Counted from the stretch's first letter, positions 16,452 to 25,594 are shown. The stretch: DNA of 64,000 nt from Trebonia sp964581815 (GCA_964581815.1 CAZORE010000017.1:18609-82608); one strand, 5' to 3'. Notes: generated from the sequence alone by a model not told the origin. Program-made: numbers and translations.

Positions 16452-17690
16452 TTACCAGGCGATGGACGGCTCGATGATGCTGGCCTGGTTCGGGCGGCGG
16501 ACCAGGCCTTTCCATGGAAGCTGCTGCAGCGTGCCGTCGGCGTTGCGCAGGAACAGCTGCGCCCCCTGGTTGCCCGTGCTCATCCCGCTCGCGATGACGA
16601 GCGTGCCGTGCGGGCTAACCCACAGGATGCGGGGGAAGTCGGTGCTGGACAGCGCGCAGCAGATCGTGTGCTTGTTCCAGGCCGCGGTCAGCGTGCCGGT
16701 CCGGGCGGAGAACACCCACAGTCCCACCTCGGTCGCGCCCCCGGCGTTCGCGGGGTAGGTGGCGGCCCCCGGGCAGAGGACCTTCTGCCCGTCGCTGGTG
16801 GCGACCGGAGCGCCGTAACAGGCGTCGGGCGTGCCTGACTTCGCCTGCTGCGCCGGGAAGGACAGGGTGACGGTCCGGCTCGCTTCCGCCAGCGAACTGC
16901 TCGCCGCCCCCGTGTTCAGGTAGCTCACCGCGACGGTGCGGTCGGCCTTCGCGTCCCCGGTCCCGGTCCCGATCCCGACCGCGAGCGTCTTGTCATCGCT
17001 GAGCCAGGTCAGCGAGAAGCCCCACGTGAACGGCGTGGGCGTGGGGCTCACCCGGCCCGACCAGGTCCTGGCCGGCGCGTCGCCGGTTACCGGGTAGACG
17101 CTGACCTGGTAGGTGTCTGCCTGCGTGACGGCCACCGCGAGGCGCTTCCCGTCGGGGGACACGGTGGCGGCGGCGAGCTGCCTGACGCCCGAACGGACGG
17201 CGGTCCCGTCGATGAGCTGGCTGGCCGGCATCGGCGCGGCCGGCAGCGGCGTCAGCATGTCCTCGGTGAACGGGTTACCGTCCATCGTCGTGGCCTCCAT
17301 GGTCGCCAGGTACAGCTTGGCCGGCTGAGCGCTGTTGTCGTCATTCACCGGGTCCCAGCGCTGCGCGCCGGCGATCCACCAGTTCGGCTTCCCGGTACCG
17401 GCCACGAAGCCGATCGACTGATACGGCGGCAGGGCCCGCAGCGCGGCGGACTCCTCGCCGGTCGCGGTGGACCGGATCGACACGTTCAGCGGGCTGTCGT
17501 AGGCCGGGGGCTGGATCGCAATCGTCTCGGCGTAGTAGGGCGGCACCGTGTCTGACGTCGCGGCGCGGCCGGAGGCGCCGGCGCCGCAGCCAGACAGCGC
17601 GACGGCCAGCGTCAGGGCCGGGACCGCGAGCAGCGCGACCGTGGGGCTCAGCGGGAGGCGCGGCCGCGCCGCTTGCGGAGGCATGTGCAC
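16452..17690 (-). CDS. Secreted lipoprotein with WD40-like propeller, paralogous to the ECF-linked protein at 30044-31441
   Basis: 412 residues, GTG start at 17690 (ATG at 17684 also possible). Signal peptide with lipobox VALSGC. The body has propeller-like strands (ATVSPDGKRLAVAVT, LTWLSDDKTLAVGIG, RILWVSPHGTLVIASG). The order and spacing of these segments, and the C-terminal motif (ILWVSPHG ... final W), match the extracytoplasmic part of the membrane protein at 30044-31441. Here there is no adjoining sigma factor gene and no cytoplasmic domain. It is divergent from the FAD monooxygenase. Function unknown; a sensory or binding role is an inference. Confidence 0.8.
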   Translation of the reverse strand: MHMPPQAARPRLPLSPTVALLAVPALTLAVALSGCGAGASGRAATSDTVPPYYAETIAIQPPAYDSPLNVSIRSTATGEESAALRALPPYQSIGFVAGTGKPNWWIAGAQRWDPVNDDNSAQPAKLYLATMEATTMDGNPFTEDMLTPLPAAPMPASQLIDGTAVRSGVRQLAAATVSPDGKRLAVAVTQADTYQVSVYPVTGDAPARTWSGRVSPTPTPFTWGFSLTWLSDDKTLAVGIGTGTGDAKADRTVAVSYLNTGAASSSLAEASRTVTLSFPAQQAKSGTPDACYGAPVATSDGQKVLCPGAATYPANAGGATEVGLWVFSARTGTLTAAWNKHTICCALSSTDFPRILWVSPHGTLVIASGMSTGNQGAQLFLRNADGTLQQLPWKGLVRRPNQASIIEPSIAW

Positions 17691-17754
17691 ACTAATGAGA
17701 CGCCGTACCTCGGGTTCAGGTTCCGCGGCGGGTCGCGGCGAGAGAGGAAGGGAC

Positions 17755-18885
17755 GTGGCTGTGCGGGCGGTGGTGGTCGGCGGCGGGATCGGCGGGGTCG
17801 CGGCGGCGGTGGCGCTGTCGCGGGCCGGGATCGACGTCCAGGTGCATGAGCAGGCGCAACAGCTGGCCGAGGTCGGCGCGGGCGTGTCGCTGGCGCCGAA
17901 CGGCCTGCGGATGCTGGAGCGGCTCGGCGCCGGGGACGGGGTCAGGCGGACGGGCGCGCGGTACGCCGCGGCTGAGTTGCGGCTCTGGGACGGGCGGGCG
18001 GTGGCGCATGAGCCGTATCAGTTCACCCTGGCCGGGCAGAACGTCGGGATCCACCGGGCCGACTTGCTTGGGCTGCTGACCGCGCAGCTGCCGCCTGGCT
18101 CGGTGCGGACCGGGTGCCGGTGCACCGGTTTCCGTCAGGACGGCGGCAGCGCCACGGCCGTCTTCGCCGACGGGACCACCGCCACGGCCGATGTGGTGAT
18201 CGGCGCGGACGGCATTCACTCCGTGCTGCAGGGCTTCGTGGTGGCCCCGGCTGAGCCCGTGTTCTCCGGGGTGGTGGCCTACCGCGGCCTGGTACCGCGC
18301 CCGGAAGAGTACCCGGGCGGCACGATGCGGATGTGGGTGGGCGAGGGCAAGCACTTCCTGGTATTCCCGGTGCGCGCCGGGCAGCTGCTGAACTACGTCG
18401 GATTCGTCTCCTCGGATACCGCGGTGCGCGAGTCGTGGTCCGCGCCCGGTGACCCGGTGGCGCTGGCCGCGCACTTCGCCGGCTGGGATCCGGTTATCGG
18501 GAAGGTCATCGCCGCGATCAGCGGGCCGGGCGGCAGCGGTTTCCAATGGGGAATGTACGACCGCACGCCGCTGCCCAGATGGAGCAGCGGGCGGCTGACG
18601 CTGCTCGGCGACGCGGCGCACCCGATGCTGCCGCACCTCGGCCAGGGCGTGAACCAGGCCCTGGAGGACGCGGTGGCGCTGGCTACGCTGCTGGGGGCCG
18701 TCCCGGGTCCGGGCGTCCCGCAGGCGCTGGCCGTGTATGAAGCGCTCCGCCGCGACCGGACGGCGCGGGTTCAGCTGGGCTCACGGCGCCAAGGCGCCGG
18801 CTGGGACAGCTCCGGCCGCCAGCTGGTCGACCGGCGCTGGATCTACGAGTACGACGCGTGGGCCGAGGCCGTCGCGCTGACCTGA
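17755..18885 (+). CDS. FAD-dependent aromatic monooxygenase (salicylate hydroxylase-like)
   Basis: 376 residues of the class A flavoprotein hydroxylase family. Motifs: FAD-binding VVVGGGIGGVAAAVALSRAG at the N-terminus, the DG motif VIGADGIHS near 155, and the GD motif LLGDAAHPMLPHLGQGVNQA near 280. NADH-dependent hydroxylation of an aromatic acid is the typical activity. The GTG at 17755 follows GAGAGGAAGG; the frame is open upstream to 17548 but that part is antisense to the lipoprotein gene. The acetamidase starts 61 bases after its stop and an SDR follows, suggesting a three-gene operon for an amide- or hydroxy-substituted substrate. Confidence 0.92.
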   Translation: MAVRAVVVGGGIGGVAAAVALSRAGIDVQVHEQAQQLAEVGAGVSLAPNGLRMLERLGAGDGVRRTGARYAAAELRLWDGRAVAHEPYQFTLAGQNVGIHRADLLGLLTAQLPPGSVRTGCRCTGFRQDGGSATAVFADGTTATADVVIGADGIHSVLQGFVVAPAEPVFSGVVAYRGLVPRPEEYPGGTMRMWVGEGKHFLVFPVRAGQLLNYVGFVSSDTAVRESWSAPGDPVALAAHFAGWDPVIGKVIAAISGPGGSGFQWGMYDRTPLPRWSSGRLTLLGDAAHPMLPHLGQGVNQALEDAVALATLLGAVPGPGVPQALAVYEALRRDRTARVQLGSRRQGAGWDSSGRQLVDRRWIYEYDAWAEAVALT

Positions 18886-18946
18886 GCGGGCGGCCGGGCT
18901 ACGATTGGCGCTGACCGCCGCGTTGGCCCGAGTGAAGGGCGTGGGC

Positions 18947-19945
18947 ATGGAGATCGTCGAGTTCCATCCAGAGCCGTCGCAGTACGCGTTCACGTTCGGC
19001 GGCGCCCCGCCAGTGCGGAAGGTGCGGCCCGGGTCGGTGCTTCAGCTGTGGACGGATGACGCGTTCTGCGGTTCGCTCCGGTCGGTGGCGGACCTGCCGA
19101 GCGCGAAGCTGACGATGCCGTTCGTCAACCCGCAGACCGGTCCCTTCTACGTGGAAGGCGCGGAACCCGGCGACACGCTTGCGCTGCACCTGGCGTCGCT
19201 GACGCCGGCCAGGACGTTCGGCGCGTCGGCCACGATCCCGTTCTTCGGCGGGCTTACCTCGACCGACCGGACGGCGACACTGCAGGATCCGCTGCCCGAG
19301 CGGACCTGGATCTACGAGGTGGACAGCACCAAGTGGACGGTGGCGTTCGCGGCCTCGTCGGGTGACTTCCGGCTGGACCTGCCGATGAACCCGATGCTCG
19401 GCACGGTGGGCGTCGCGCCGGCCGGGCTTGAGGTGCGTTCCTCGCTGGTACCAGACTCCTTCGGCGGGAACATGGACACCCCGGAGATGCGGGCCGGGAC
19501 CACCTGCTACCTCAGGGTCAACGTCGAGGGCGCGCTCTTCTCCGTGGGCGACGGCCACTACCGGCAAGGCGAGGGGGAAGCGTGCGGCACCGCGGTCGAG
19601 GGAGCGATGAACGTCACGCTGATCGTGGACCTGATCAAGGGCAGCGGCCCGGCCTGGCCGCGCCTGGAGTCCGATTCACACCTGATGGTCGTCGGGTCGT
19701 CGCGCCCCCTGGAGGACGCGTGGCGGATCAGCCAGGTGGAGATGACCGCCTGGATACAGGACTTGTACAGGCTCGACAAGCTGGACGCTTACCAGCTCCT
19801 GTCGCAAGTCGGCGAGGCCCCGCTGGCGAACGTGGTGGACGTCAACTACAGCGCCCTGGCCAAGGTGCCCAAGGCGCTCGTGCCCGGCGGTGACGTGTAC
19901 GGCGGGATGCACCGGCACCTGCGCGAGATCGCCGCCGGACTCTGA
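18947..19945 (+). CDS. Acetamidase/formamidase family protein
   Basis: 332 residues, typical of the FmdA/AmdA family that releases ammonia from formamide or acetamide. Characteristic segments: GPFYVEGAEPGDTLALHL, MNPMLGTVGVAP, GGNMDTPEMRAGTT, LFSVGDGHYRQGEGEACGTA. The ATG at 18947 is chosen for AAGGG 7 bases upstream; an earlier TTG at 18905 is unlikely. Middle gene between an FAD hydroxylase and an SDR. The family also includes many uncharacterised amidase-like proteins, so the substrate is open. Confidence 0.93.
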   Translation: MEIVEFHPEPSQYAFTFGGAPPVRKVRPGSVLQLWTDDAFCGSLRSVADLPSAKLTMPFVNPQTGPFYVEGAEPGDTLALHLASLTPARTFGASATIPFFGGLTSTDRTATLQDPLPERTWIYEVDSTKWTVAFAASSGDFRLDLPMNPMLGTVGVAPAGLEVRSSLVPDSFGGNMDTPEMRAGTTCYLRVNVEGALFSVGDGHYRQGEGEACGTAVEGAMNVTLIVDLIKGSGPAWPRLESDSHLMVVGSSRPLEDAWRISQVEMTAWIQDLYRLDKLDAYQLLSQVGEAPLANVVDVNYSALAKVPKALVPGGDVYGGMHRHLREIAAGL

Positions 19946-19964
19946 GGGACTGAGGAGACACTTA

Positions 19965-20723
19965 ATGGACCTTGGCCTGAACGGGCTCCGCGCCCTGGTG
20001 ACGGGCGGAACCCGGGGAATCGGCCGGGCGGTGGTCGAGGCACTGGCCGCGGAGGGAGCCTCGGTGGCGTTCTGCGCGCGGACGCCAGGCGATGCCACGG
20101 CGGCACCGGTCCAGGTGGAACCCGGCGGCATGGTGCTCGGCTACGTGGCGGACGTCGGGGACCAGGCGGCGCTGCGGGAATGGGTCACGACCGCGGCCGA
20201 GGCACTCGGCGGCGTGGACATCGTGGTGGCCAACGTCAGCGCGCTGGCCATCCCCGACTCCGCGGAGAACTGGCAGCGGGCGTTCGAGGTCGACATGATG
20301 GGCACCGTCGGCCTGGTGCAGGCCGCGATGCCGTACCTGGAACGGTCGCCGTCGGCGTCGATCGTGACGATCGCCAGCGTCTCCGGCCGGGAGATCGACT
20401 TCGCCGCCGGGCCTTACGGCACGTTCAAGGCCGCGATCATCCACTACACGCAGGGCCTGGCCTTCCAGCTGGCACCCAAGGGCATCCGCGCCAACTCGCT
20501 GTCGCCGGGCAACACCTACTTCCCCGGCGGGGTCTGGGAGAACATCGAGCAGGACAACCCGTCGCTGTTCGCCACCGCGCTCGGACTCAACCCGACCGGG
20601 CGGATGGCCAGCCCGCAGGAGATAGCCCGCGGCGTGGCCTTTCTCGCCAGCCCCGCCGCCAGCTTCATCACCGGCGCCAACCTCCTCGTGGACGGCGCGC
20701 TCACCCGCGGCGTCCAGTTCTGA
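19965..20723 (+). CDS. Short-chain dehydrogenase/reductase
   Basis: 252 residues with a complete catalytic set: nucleotide motif VTGGTRGIGRAVV, the NAG-like segment altered to VVANVSA, catalytic Ser in TIASVSGREIDF, and YGTFK as YxxxK. The C-terminal LVDGALTRGVQF is the usual SDR end. A GAGGAGA site precedes the ATG at 19965, 19 bases after the acetamidase stop, so the two are probably co-transcribed. Substrate unknown. Confidence 0.93.
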   Translation: MDLGLNGLRALVTGGTRGIGRAVVEALAAEGASVAFCARTPGDATAAPVQVEPGGMVLGYVADVGDQAALREWVTTAAEALGGVDIVVANVSALAIPDSAENWQRAFEVDMMGTVGLVQAAMPYLERSPSASIVTIASVSGREIDFAAGPYGTFKAAIIHYTQGLAFQLAPKGIRANSLSPGNTYFPGGVWENIEQDNPSLFATALGLNPTGRMASPQEIARGVAFLASPAASFITGANLLVDGALTRGVQF

Positions 20724-20762
20724 ATCCATCAGCGTCCGAACGGGTGCAGGCGATGCCCGCCA

Positions 20763-20781
20763 CCACGCTTGCCGAGCGTGG
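20763..20781. terminator. Bidirectional terminator candidate between convergent genes
   Basis: Perfect 7-bp stem CCACGCT / AGCGTGG with a 5-base loop, in the 62-base gap between the converging SDR and lipid-kinase genes. Lacks a U-run. Confidence 0.5.
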
Positions 20782-20785
20782 CGGC

Positions 20786-21688
20786 TCAGGCAAGCAGTAC
20801 CGTCAGCGCCTCTGGAAGCACTTCGACGACGGCGGGCGGCTGCGCCAGTCCGGGCAGGCGGCCGACCGCCTCGCCGTCACCGCCCATCGAGACCTGCGGT
20901 GACGCCGTCACCTCCACCCGCCGGCCGCGCCGCACGTGCACGCCGGGCAGGTCCACGTGAGCGCCCTGGTAGACCTTCGGCAGGGACCGCATCAGCGTGC
21001 GCCGTGACTCCGCTTCGATGATCACCACGTCGAGCAGCCCGTCGTCGACGACGGCGCCGGGGGCGATCTTCATGCCGTTGCCGTAGAACGCCGAGTTCGC
21101 GACGACGACGGATGACCCGACGTACTCCACGGCGTCACCGTCGACCGCCACCCGGAAGCGGGCCGGCCGGTACGTCGCGATCGCGTGCAGCGCGGCGTAC
21201 GGGTACTGCAGCCTGACCGGCAGCCACCGGACCGCGTTAACGATCTCCCCGGCCCGTGCGTCAAGCCCGCTGTAGGCCGAGCCCGCGATCACGCGGGGCT
21301 CGCAGCCGGGGATCGTTACCTGGAGCAGGTCCACCGTCTTCGGCGAGCCGGACAGGAGCACCTGCGCCGCGGCCGCGGGTGCCGAGGGCAGCCCGAGCAT
21401 CCGGGCGAAATCGTTGCCCCGCCCCGCCGGGACGATGCCGAGCGTGCCGCCCCGTGCGGCCACCCGTCCGGCGACCGAGGAGAGCGTGCCGTCGCCGCCC
21501 ACCAGCACGATGACATCGCCGCGGGCGACGGCGCGGTCGACCAGGTCGTGCGTCCCGCGCACGCCTGGCGTCAGGGTCACCGTCACGTCATGCCCCGCAT
21601 CGCGCAGGGCCCGCGCGACCGGCTCCGCCGCCACGGCACCCGAGCCGCCGCCACAGACCGGGTTGACCAGCAGCGTGTAAGCCGTCAC
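20786..21688 (-). CDS. Diacylglycerol/lipid kinase family protein (DagK/YegS-like)
   Basis: 300 residues. ATP-binding GGDGT motif (VLVGGDGTLSS), the GRGNDFAR version of the GTxND motif, and the C-terminal beta-sandwich with PGAVVDDGLLDVVI. The GTG start at 21688 overlaps the stop of the upstream flavoprotein gene by 4 bases (GTGA), so translation is coupled. The pair, plus divergent glpD, matches the order seen in Mycobacterium tuberculosis (Rv2249c glpD1, Rv2251 flavoprotein, Rv2252 lipid kinase). The last is linked to phosphatidylinositol mannoside/lipid metabolism. The exact lipid substrate here is unknown. Confidence 0.93.
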   Translation of the reverse strand: MTAYTLLVNPVCGGGSGAVAAEPVARALRDAGHDVTVTLTPGVRGTHDLVDRAVARGDVIVLVGGDGTLSSVAGRVAARGGTLGIVPAGRGNDFARMLGLPSAPAAAAQVLLSGSPKTVDLLQVTIPGCEPRVIAGSAYSGLDARAGEIVNAVRWLPVRLQYPYAALHAIATYRPARFRVAVDGDAVEYVGSSVVVANSAFYGNGMKIAPGAVVDDGLLDVVIIEAESRRTLMRSLPKVYQGAHVDLPGVHVRRGRRVEVTASPQVSMGGDGEAVGRLPGLAQPPAVVEVLPEALTVLLA

Positions 21689-23244
21689 GGGATCAGCACT
21701 CCGGGGTTGAGTATTCCAGTGGGGTCGAGTGCGGACTTAAGGGCGCGGAGCATCGCGACGCCGACCGGCCCGACCTCGCGGGCCAGCCATGGCTTGTGGT
21801 CGGCGCCGACGCCGTGATGGTGGGTGATCGTGGCCCCGCAGTCGAGGATCGCGTCGCTGGCCATGGCCTTCGCGGCCTGCCACTGGCCAACGGGGTCTTC
21901 GGACTGCCGGGTGGCGACGGTGAAGTAGAGGGCGCAACCGGTCTCGTAGACGTGCGAGATATGGCACAGCACGAGGGTCCGCGCCCCAAGGGCGTCCGCG
22001 AGCGCCCCCTTCACCGCCTGGTAGACGCGGTCGCGGTTCGACCAGAACGTCGCTGTCTCGAGCGTCTCCACCAGCACGCCGGCGTCCAGCATCGCATCGC
22101 GCAGGTACGGCGCGGCGAACCGGCCGGCGGCCCACTGCTGCCCGCGCTGCTCGCCGAGCGGCCGGCCGCCGAGTTCGCCGAGCGTATCGGCGATCACCCG
22201 GCTGCGGCCCAGGGCGGCGGCGCCCTCATAGCCGACGATCATGAGGCATCCGCTGACCGGCTGCTCGGCGCCGATGCTGGTCTGGCTAGCCAGGTTCACG
22301 AAGGTCTCGGCCTCGTCGGACAGCCGCAGGACGGTGGGCCGCAGCTCGCGCTGCACGAGGTCGCGCATGGCGTCGGCGCCGGCGGTGAACGACGGGAACG
22401 CCCATGCCTCGTACGCCTTCACCTCCGCCGCGGGCCGCACGCGGACGGTCACTTCGGTGATGACGCCGAGGGTGCCCTCGCTGCCGAGCATCGCCTCGCG
22501 CAGATCGGGGCCGGCCGCATTCGCCGGGGCGGAGCCTAGCCGCAGTTCGCCGATCGGCGTCGCGGCGCGGAGCCCGACGACGATCTCGTCGAAGCGCCCG
22601 TTGCCGCACGACGACTGGCCCGAGGAACGGGTCGCGGCGAAGCCGCCGATCGAGGCGAATTCAAACGACTGCGGGAAGTGGCCGAGGGTCAGCCCGTGCG
22701 CGGCGAGCAGCGCCTCGGCGGCCGGCCCCCGCACGCCGGGCTGAAGCGTGGCGATCATGGAGACCTCATCGACGGCGAGCAGCTGATCCATCCGCAGCAG
22801 GTCGAGGCTGATCACGCCGGCGTAACCCGCCCGGCAGGCCACGAGCCCGCCGACGACCGAGGTGCCGCCGCCGAACGGGACCACCGCGACATGGTGGGCC
22901 ACCGCCCAGGCGAGGACCGCTGCCACCTCGTCATGGGTGCGCGGGCGCACCACCGCATCCGGGGCGTCGGTGAGGTCACCGGCCCGGGCGCGAAGGAGGT
23001 CCGGGGTCGACTTGCCGCGCGTCCGGCGGCGGCGCGCCTGGTCGTCCGTGACGACCGCGTCGCCGGCGAGCACGCACCGCAAGGAGTCGAGGAGGCCGGC
23101 CGGCAGGCCCGTTTCGGGCAGCGAGACCGTCCCCGCCGCCGGGGTGTCGGCCGTCCCGATGGCCAAGTCGACAAGGCCGCGGGTCGCGTCCGGCAGCGGC
23201 GCCGCCAGAGCCGGGTCGCCCCATCGCTGGGGGTGCATCTCCAT
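21685..23244 (-). CDS. FAD-linked oxidase, alkyldihydroxyacetonephosphate synthase-like
   Basis: 519 residues. The FAD-binding type 4 domain is clear (VVPFGGGTSVVGGL, ASIGGFAATRSSGQSSCGNG, LGSEGTLGVITEVTVRVRP), followed by the cap domain and a C-terminal FAD-oxidase segment with ITHHHGVGADHKPWL and LDPTGILNPGVLIP. The triple-histidine segment is typical of eukaryotic AGPS and its bacterial relatives. AGPS exchanges the acyl group of acyl-DHAP for a fatty alcohol; whether the bacterial homologues make ether lipids is unproven. Coupled to the lipid kinase gene. ATG at 23244 chosen; a TTG lies 13 codons upstream. Confidence 0.92.
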   Translation of the reverse strand: MEMHPQRWGDPALAAPLPDATRGLVDLAIGTADTPAAGTVSLPETGLPAGLLDSLRCVLAGDAVVTDDQARRRRTRGKSTPDLLRARAGDLTDAPDAVVRPRTHDEVAAVLAWAVAHHVAVVPFGGGTSVVGGLVACRAGYAGVISLDLLRMDQLLAVDEVSMIATLQPGVRGPAAEALLAAHGLTLGHFPQSFEFASIGGFAATRSSGQSSCGNGRFDEIVVGLRAATPIGELRLGSAPANAAGPDLREAMLGSEGTLGVITEVTVRVRPAAEVKAYEAWAFPSFTAGADAMRDLVQRELRPTVLRLSDEAETFVNLASQTSIGAEQPVSGCLMIVGYEGAAALGRSRVIADTLGELGGRPLGEQRGQQWAAGRFAAPYLRDAMLDAGVLVETLETATFWSNRDRVYQAVKGALADALGARTLVLCHISHVYETGCALYFTVATRQSEDPVGQWQAAKAMASDAILDCGATITHHHGVGADHKPWLAREVGPVGVAMLRALKSALDPTGILNPGVLIP

Positions 23245-23253
23245 GAGCCTAGA

Positions 23254-23278
23254 GTTGCATACGACGTTATCCTGCAAC
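23254..23278. promoter_or_regulatory. Inverted repeat GTTGCA-N13-TGCAAC in the flavoprotein/glpD divergent region
   Basis: Perfect 6-base arms in the 89-base space between two divergent starts, so it could control both units. No regulator gene is next to it; in mycobacteria the same place carries a TetR gene. Confidence 0.45.
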
Positions 23279-23333
23279 AGCAAGCGGGCCCCGACGCTGA
23301 ACCCGTGCGGCTTGTGGAGAGGTGCCTTACGTC

Positions 23334-24848
23334 ATGCCCGGTCCCTCGGACGCGCGCATCACGGCCGGCCTGGCTGACCTGCCGGCGCGGGTCGACGTCC
23401 TGGTGATCGGGCTCGGTGTCACGGGAGCCGGCGTCGCCGTGGACGCGGCGGCCCGGGGACTTTCCGTACTCGCCGTGGAAGCCCGCGATGTCGCCTTCGG
23501 CACCTCGCGCTGGTCAAGCAAGCTGGTGCACGGCGGGCTGCGCTATCTCGCTTCCGGCCAGGTGGGGATCGCCTACGAGAGCGCGGTGGAACGGGGAATC
23601 CTGCTGCAGCGCACCGCGCCGCACCTGGTCCGGCCGATGCCGATGCTCGTGCCGCTGACCAGCAATGTCTCCACGCCGCAGGCGATGCTCACCGCGGCCG
23701 GGATCCAGGCCGGCGACCTGCTCCGGATGGCGGCGCGGACCAGCGCGCACGTGCTTCCGCGTCCCCGGCGCGTCCCTGCGCAGCACGCGTTGCGGTGGGT
23801 TCCGGCGCTGCGCCGCGTGGGGCTGCGCGGCGCGCTGCTGTACTGGGATGGCCAGCTGGAGGACGACGCGCGCCTGGTCACCTGCCTGGCTCGCACCGCA
23901 GCGGCGCACGGCGCGGTCGTGCGGACGCGGGCGCGGGTCACCGTCACGACTGGCACGGGCGCCACGCTGCGCGACGAGCTCACCGGGAGCACCCGTGAGG
24001 TCGCGGCCAGGGCCGTCATCAATGCGGCCGGCGTGTGGGCCGGCCAGCTCGCCAGCGACATCCGGCTGCGCCCGAGCAGAGGCACCCACCTCGTCCTGCG
24101 CGGTGAGACGCTTCCGGGCCTCGGGGCCGCGTTCACGGTGCCGGTGCCTGGCTCGGCCAGCCGCTGGATCTTCGCCCTCCCGCAGTCCGACGGGACGATC
24201 TTCATCGGCCTCACCGACGAGGCGGTCGAGGGCGACGTGCCTGACGTGCCCGAGCCCACCGAGGCCGACATCGACTTCCTGCTGAACGTCGTGAGCGCGT
24301 CCCTGGAACATCCGCTGCGCCGCGGCGATGTCGTCGGCGCGTTCGCCGGCCTGCGTCCGCTTCTCGCCGCGGAGGGGCACACGGCCGACCTTTCCCGCAA
24401 GCATGCCGTGCTCACCTCGGCGAACGGTGTTGTCACCGTCGTCGGCGGGAAGCTCACCACCTACCGTCGCATGGCGCAAGACGCGGTTGACGCCACGGGC
24501 GTTGCCGCCGGCCCGAGTCCCACCGCGGACCTGCCGCTGCTGGGTGCCGCGCCGGCCGAGGAACTCGCCCGCGTCGACGCCCCCGCCCGGCTGGTCAGGC
24601 GGTTCGGCACCGAAGCGCCGTTCGTGCTGGCCACCGCCCGCGCGGTCAGCGGGTTGCCGGATCAGGAACTGCTGTCACCGGGGCCGCGCGGCGTGACCCT
24701 CGCCGAGCTCATCTTCGGGGTGACTCATGAAGGGGCGCTCAGTGCCGACGACCTGCTCGACCGGCGGACCCGCCTCGGACTGGTGCCCGCCGACCGCGTT
24801 GACGCGCTCGCGCTGGCGAACCGGGCACTGGAGATCGCCGGCGCCTGA
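23334..24848 (+). CDS. glpD: Glycerol-3-phosphate dehydrogenase, FAD-dependent
   Basis: 504 residues. N-terminal FAD-binding VDVLVIGLGVTGAGVAVDAA, the SSKLVHGGLRYL signature of GlpD, AGVWAG and the IRLRPSRGTHLVL region, VVGGKLTTYRRMAQDAVD near the C-terminus, and a C-terminal helical domain with GVTHEGALSADDLLDRRTRLG. It oxidises glycerol-3-phosphate to dihydroxyacetone phosphate at the membrane. ATG at 23334 preferred (GGAGAGG 11 bases upstream); a GTG at 23322 overlaps that site. Product DHAP is the precursor for the ether-lipid-type reaction proposed for its divergent neighbour. Confidence 0.95.
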   Translation: MPGPSDARITAGLADLPARVDVLVIGLGVTGAGVAVDAAARGLSVLAVEARDVAFGTSRWSSKLVHGGLRYLASGQVGIAYESAVERGILLQRTAPHLVRPMPMLVPLTSNVSTPQAMLTAAGIQAGDLLRMAARTSAHVLPRPRRVPAQHALRWVPALRRVGLRGALLYWDGQLEDDARLVTCLARTAAAHGAVVRTRARVTVTTGTGATLRDELTGSTREVAARAVINAAGVWAGQLASDIRLRPSRGTHLVLRGETLPGLGAAFTVPVPGSASRWIFALPQSDGTIFIGLTDEAVEGDVPDVPEPTEADIDFLLNVVSASLEHPLRRGDVVGAFAGLRPLLAAEGHTADLSRKHAVLTSANGVVTVVGGKLTTYRRMAQDAVDATGVAAGPSPTADLPLLGAAPAEELARVDAPARLVRRFGTEAPFVLATARAVSGLPDQELLSPGPRGVTLAELIFGVTHEGALSADDLLDRRTRLGLVPADRVDALALANRALEIAGA

Positions 24849-24874
24849 CCCACGGCCGGCGCGGGGCCCGCGGG

Positions 24875-25516
24875 TCAGAAGCCGATGGCCGCGCGCAAGA
24901 GCAGCACGGTGCCGCGCCCCGGCTGGTATTCGGCGTTGAGTATGAGCAGCCGGTTGACGGCGCTCGGCACTCCGTAAGCCTCGAGGGCGCGGGCGTTCTC
25001 CAGCGGGAGGGCGTGCTCGTCGACGCGGCGCAGCGCGGCGCTCAGGTCGGGGACCACCTTCTGCGCCCCGACGACCCAGATCGCGCGGGCGGCGCCGCCG
25101 GCGTAGCCGGGCAGCTGGCTGCCGCTGGCCGAGGCGGTCACCAGGGAGCCGGTCTCGGTGACCGCGGCGACGCTGCCGACGATGACGTCCGGGCTGGCGA
25201 GCAGCCGCCGGAACTCATCGGGCTGGGCGTCGCGGTCGATAGCGAGGGCGCGCGGCTTGACGGCCTGGTACCGGCCGCTGGCGTTGACGTCCGCTTCGAT
25301 GCCGGACAGCCGCAGGGTCTCGCTCGCCACGGTGAGCACGCTGGCGCCCGCGGGGATCAGCTCCGCGACACGGGCCCGCGCCGCGGCGGCGTCGTCGAGG
25401 ATCTCGGCGGTGAAGCCGTGCGCCGTCAGCGCGGCGGCCGCCCGCTCCAGGCGCTGCGCGGGCGCCGGATCGGTGAACGGCGTCTCGACGGCCTGCGGAG
25501 TCGGGATGGTGGTCAT
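24875..25516 (-). CDS. LUD-domain protein (LutC/YkgG-like)
   Basis: 213 residues of the LUD fold found in LutC of the lactate-utilisation complex LutABC. Conserved segments: LIPAGASVLTVASETL, VIVGSVAAVTETGSLVTAS (the GxxxxxTGS loop), GAARAIWVVGAQKVVPDL. No lutA or lutB gene is present, so it is an orphan. It is divergent from the ECF41-type sigma gene, and a sequence resembling an ECF41 promoter (25595-25620) points toward it, which suggests it belongs to that regulon. Function of orphan LUD proteins is unknown. Confidence 0.88.
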   Translation of the reverse strand: MTTIPTPQAVETPFTDPAPAQRLERAAAALTAHGFTAEILDDAAAARARVAELIPAGASVLTVASETLRLSGIEADVNASGRYQAVKPRALAIDRDAQPDEFRRLLASPDVIVGSVAAVTETGSLVTASASGSQLPGYAGGAARAIWVVGAQKVVPDLSAALRRVDEHALPLENARALEAYGVPSAVNRLLILNAEYQPGRGTVLLLRAAIGF

Positions 25517-25594
25517 GGTGCCTCCCTGGCTGGGTGGTGGCGCGGCGGCCGCGGCGGCCGGGCCTCTCGTCCCGCGGCCCGCCCGCTCACAGGG

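Noticed and set aside
24849..24874. Terminator between glpD and the LUD gene
   Set aside because: CGCGGG-G-CCCGCG is a palindrome, but the one-base centre leaves no proper loop and it is hard to tell from general GC richness.
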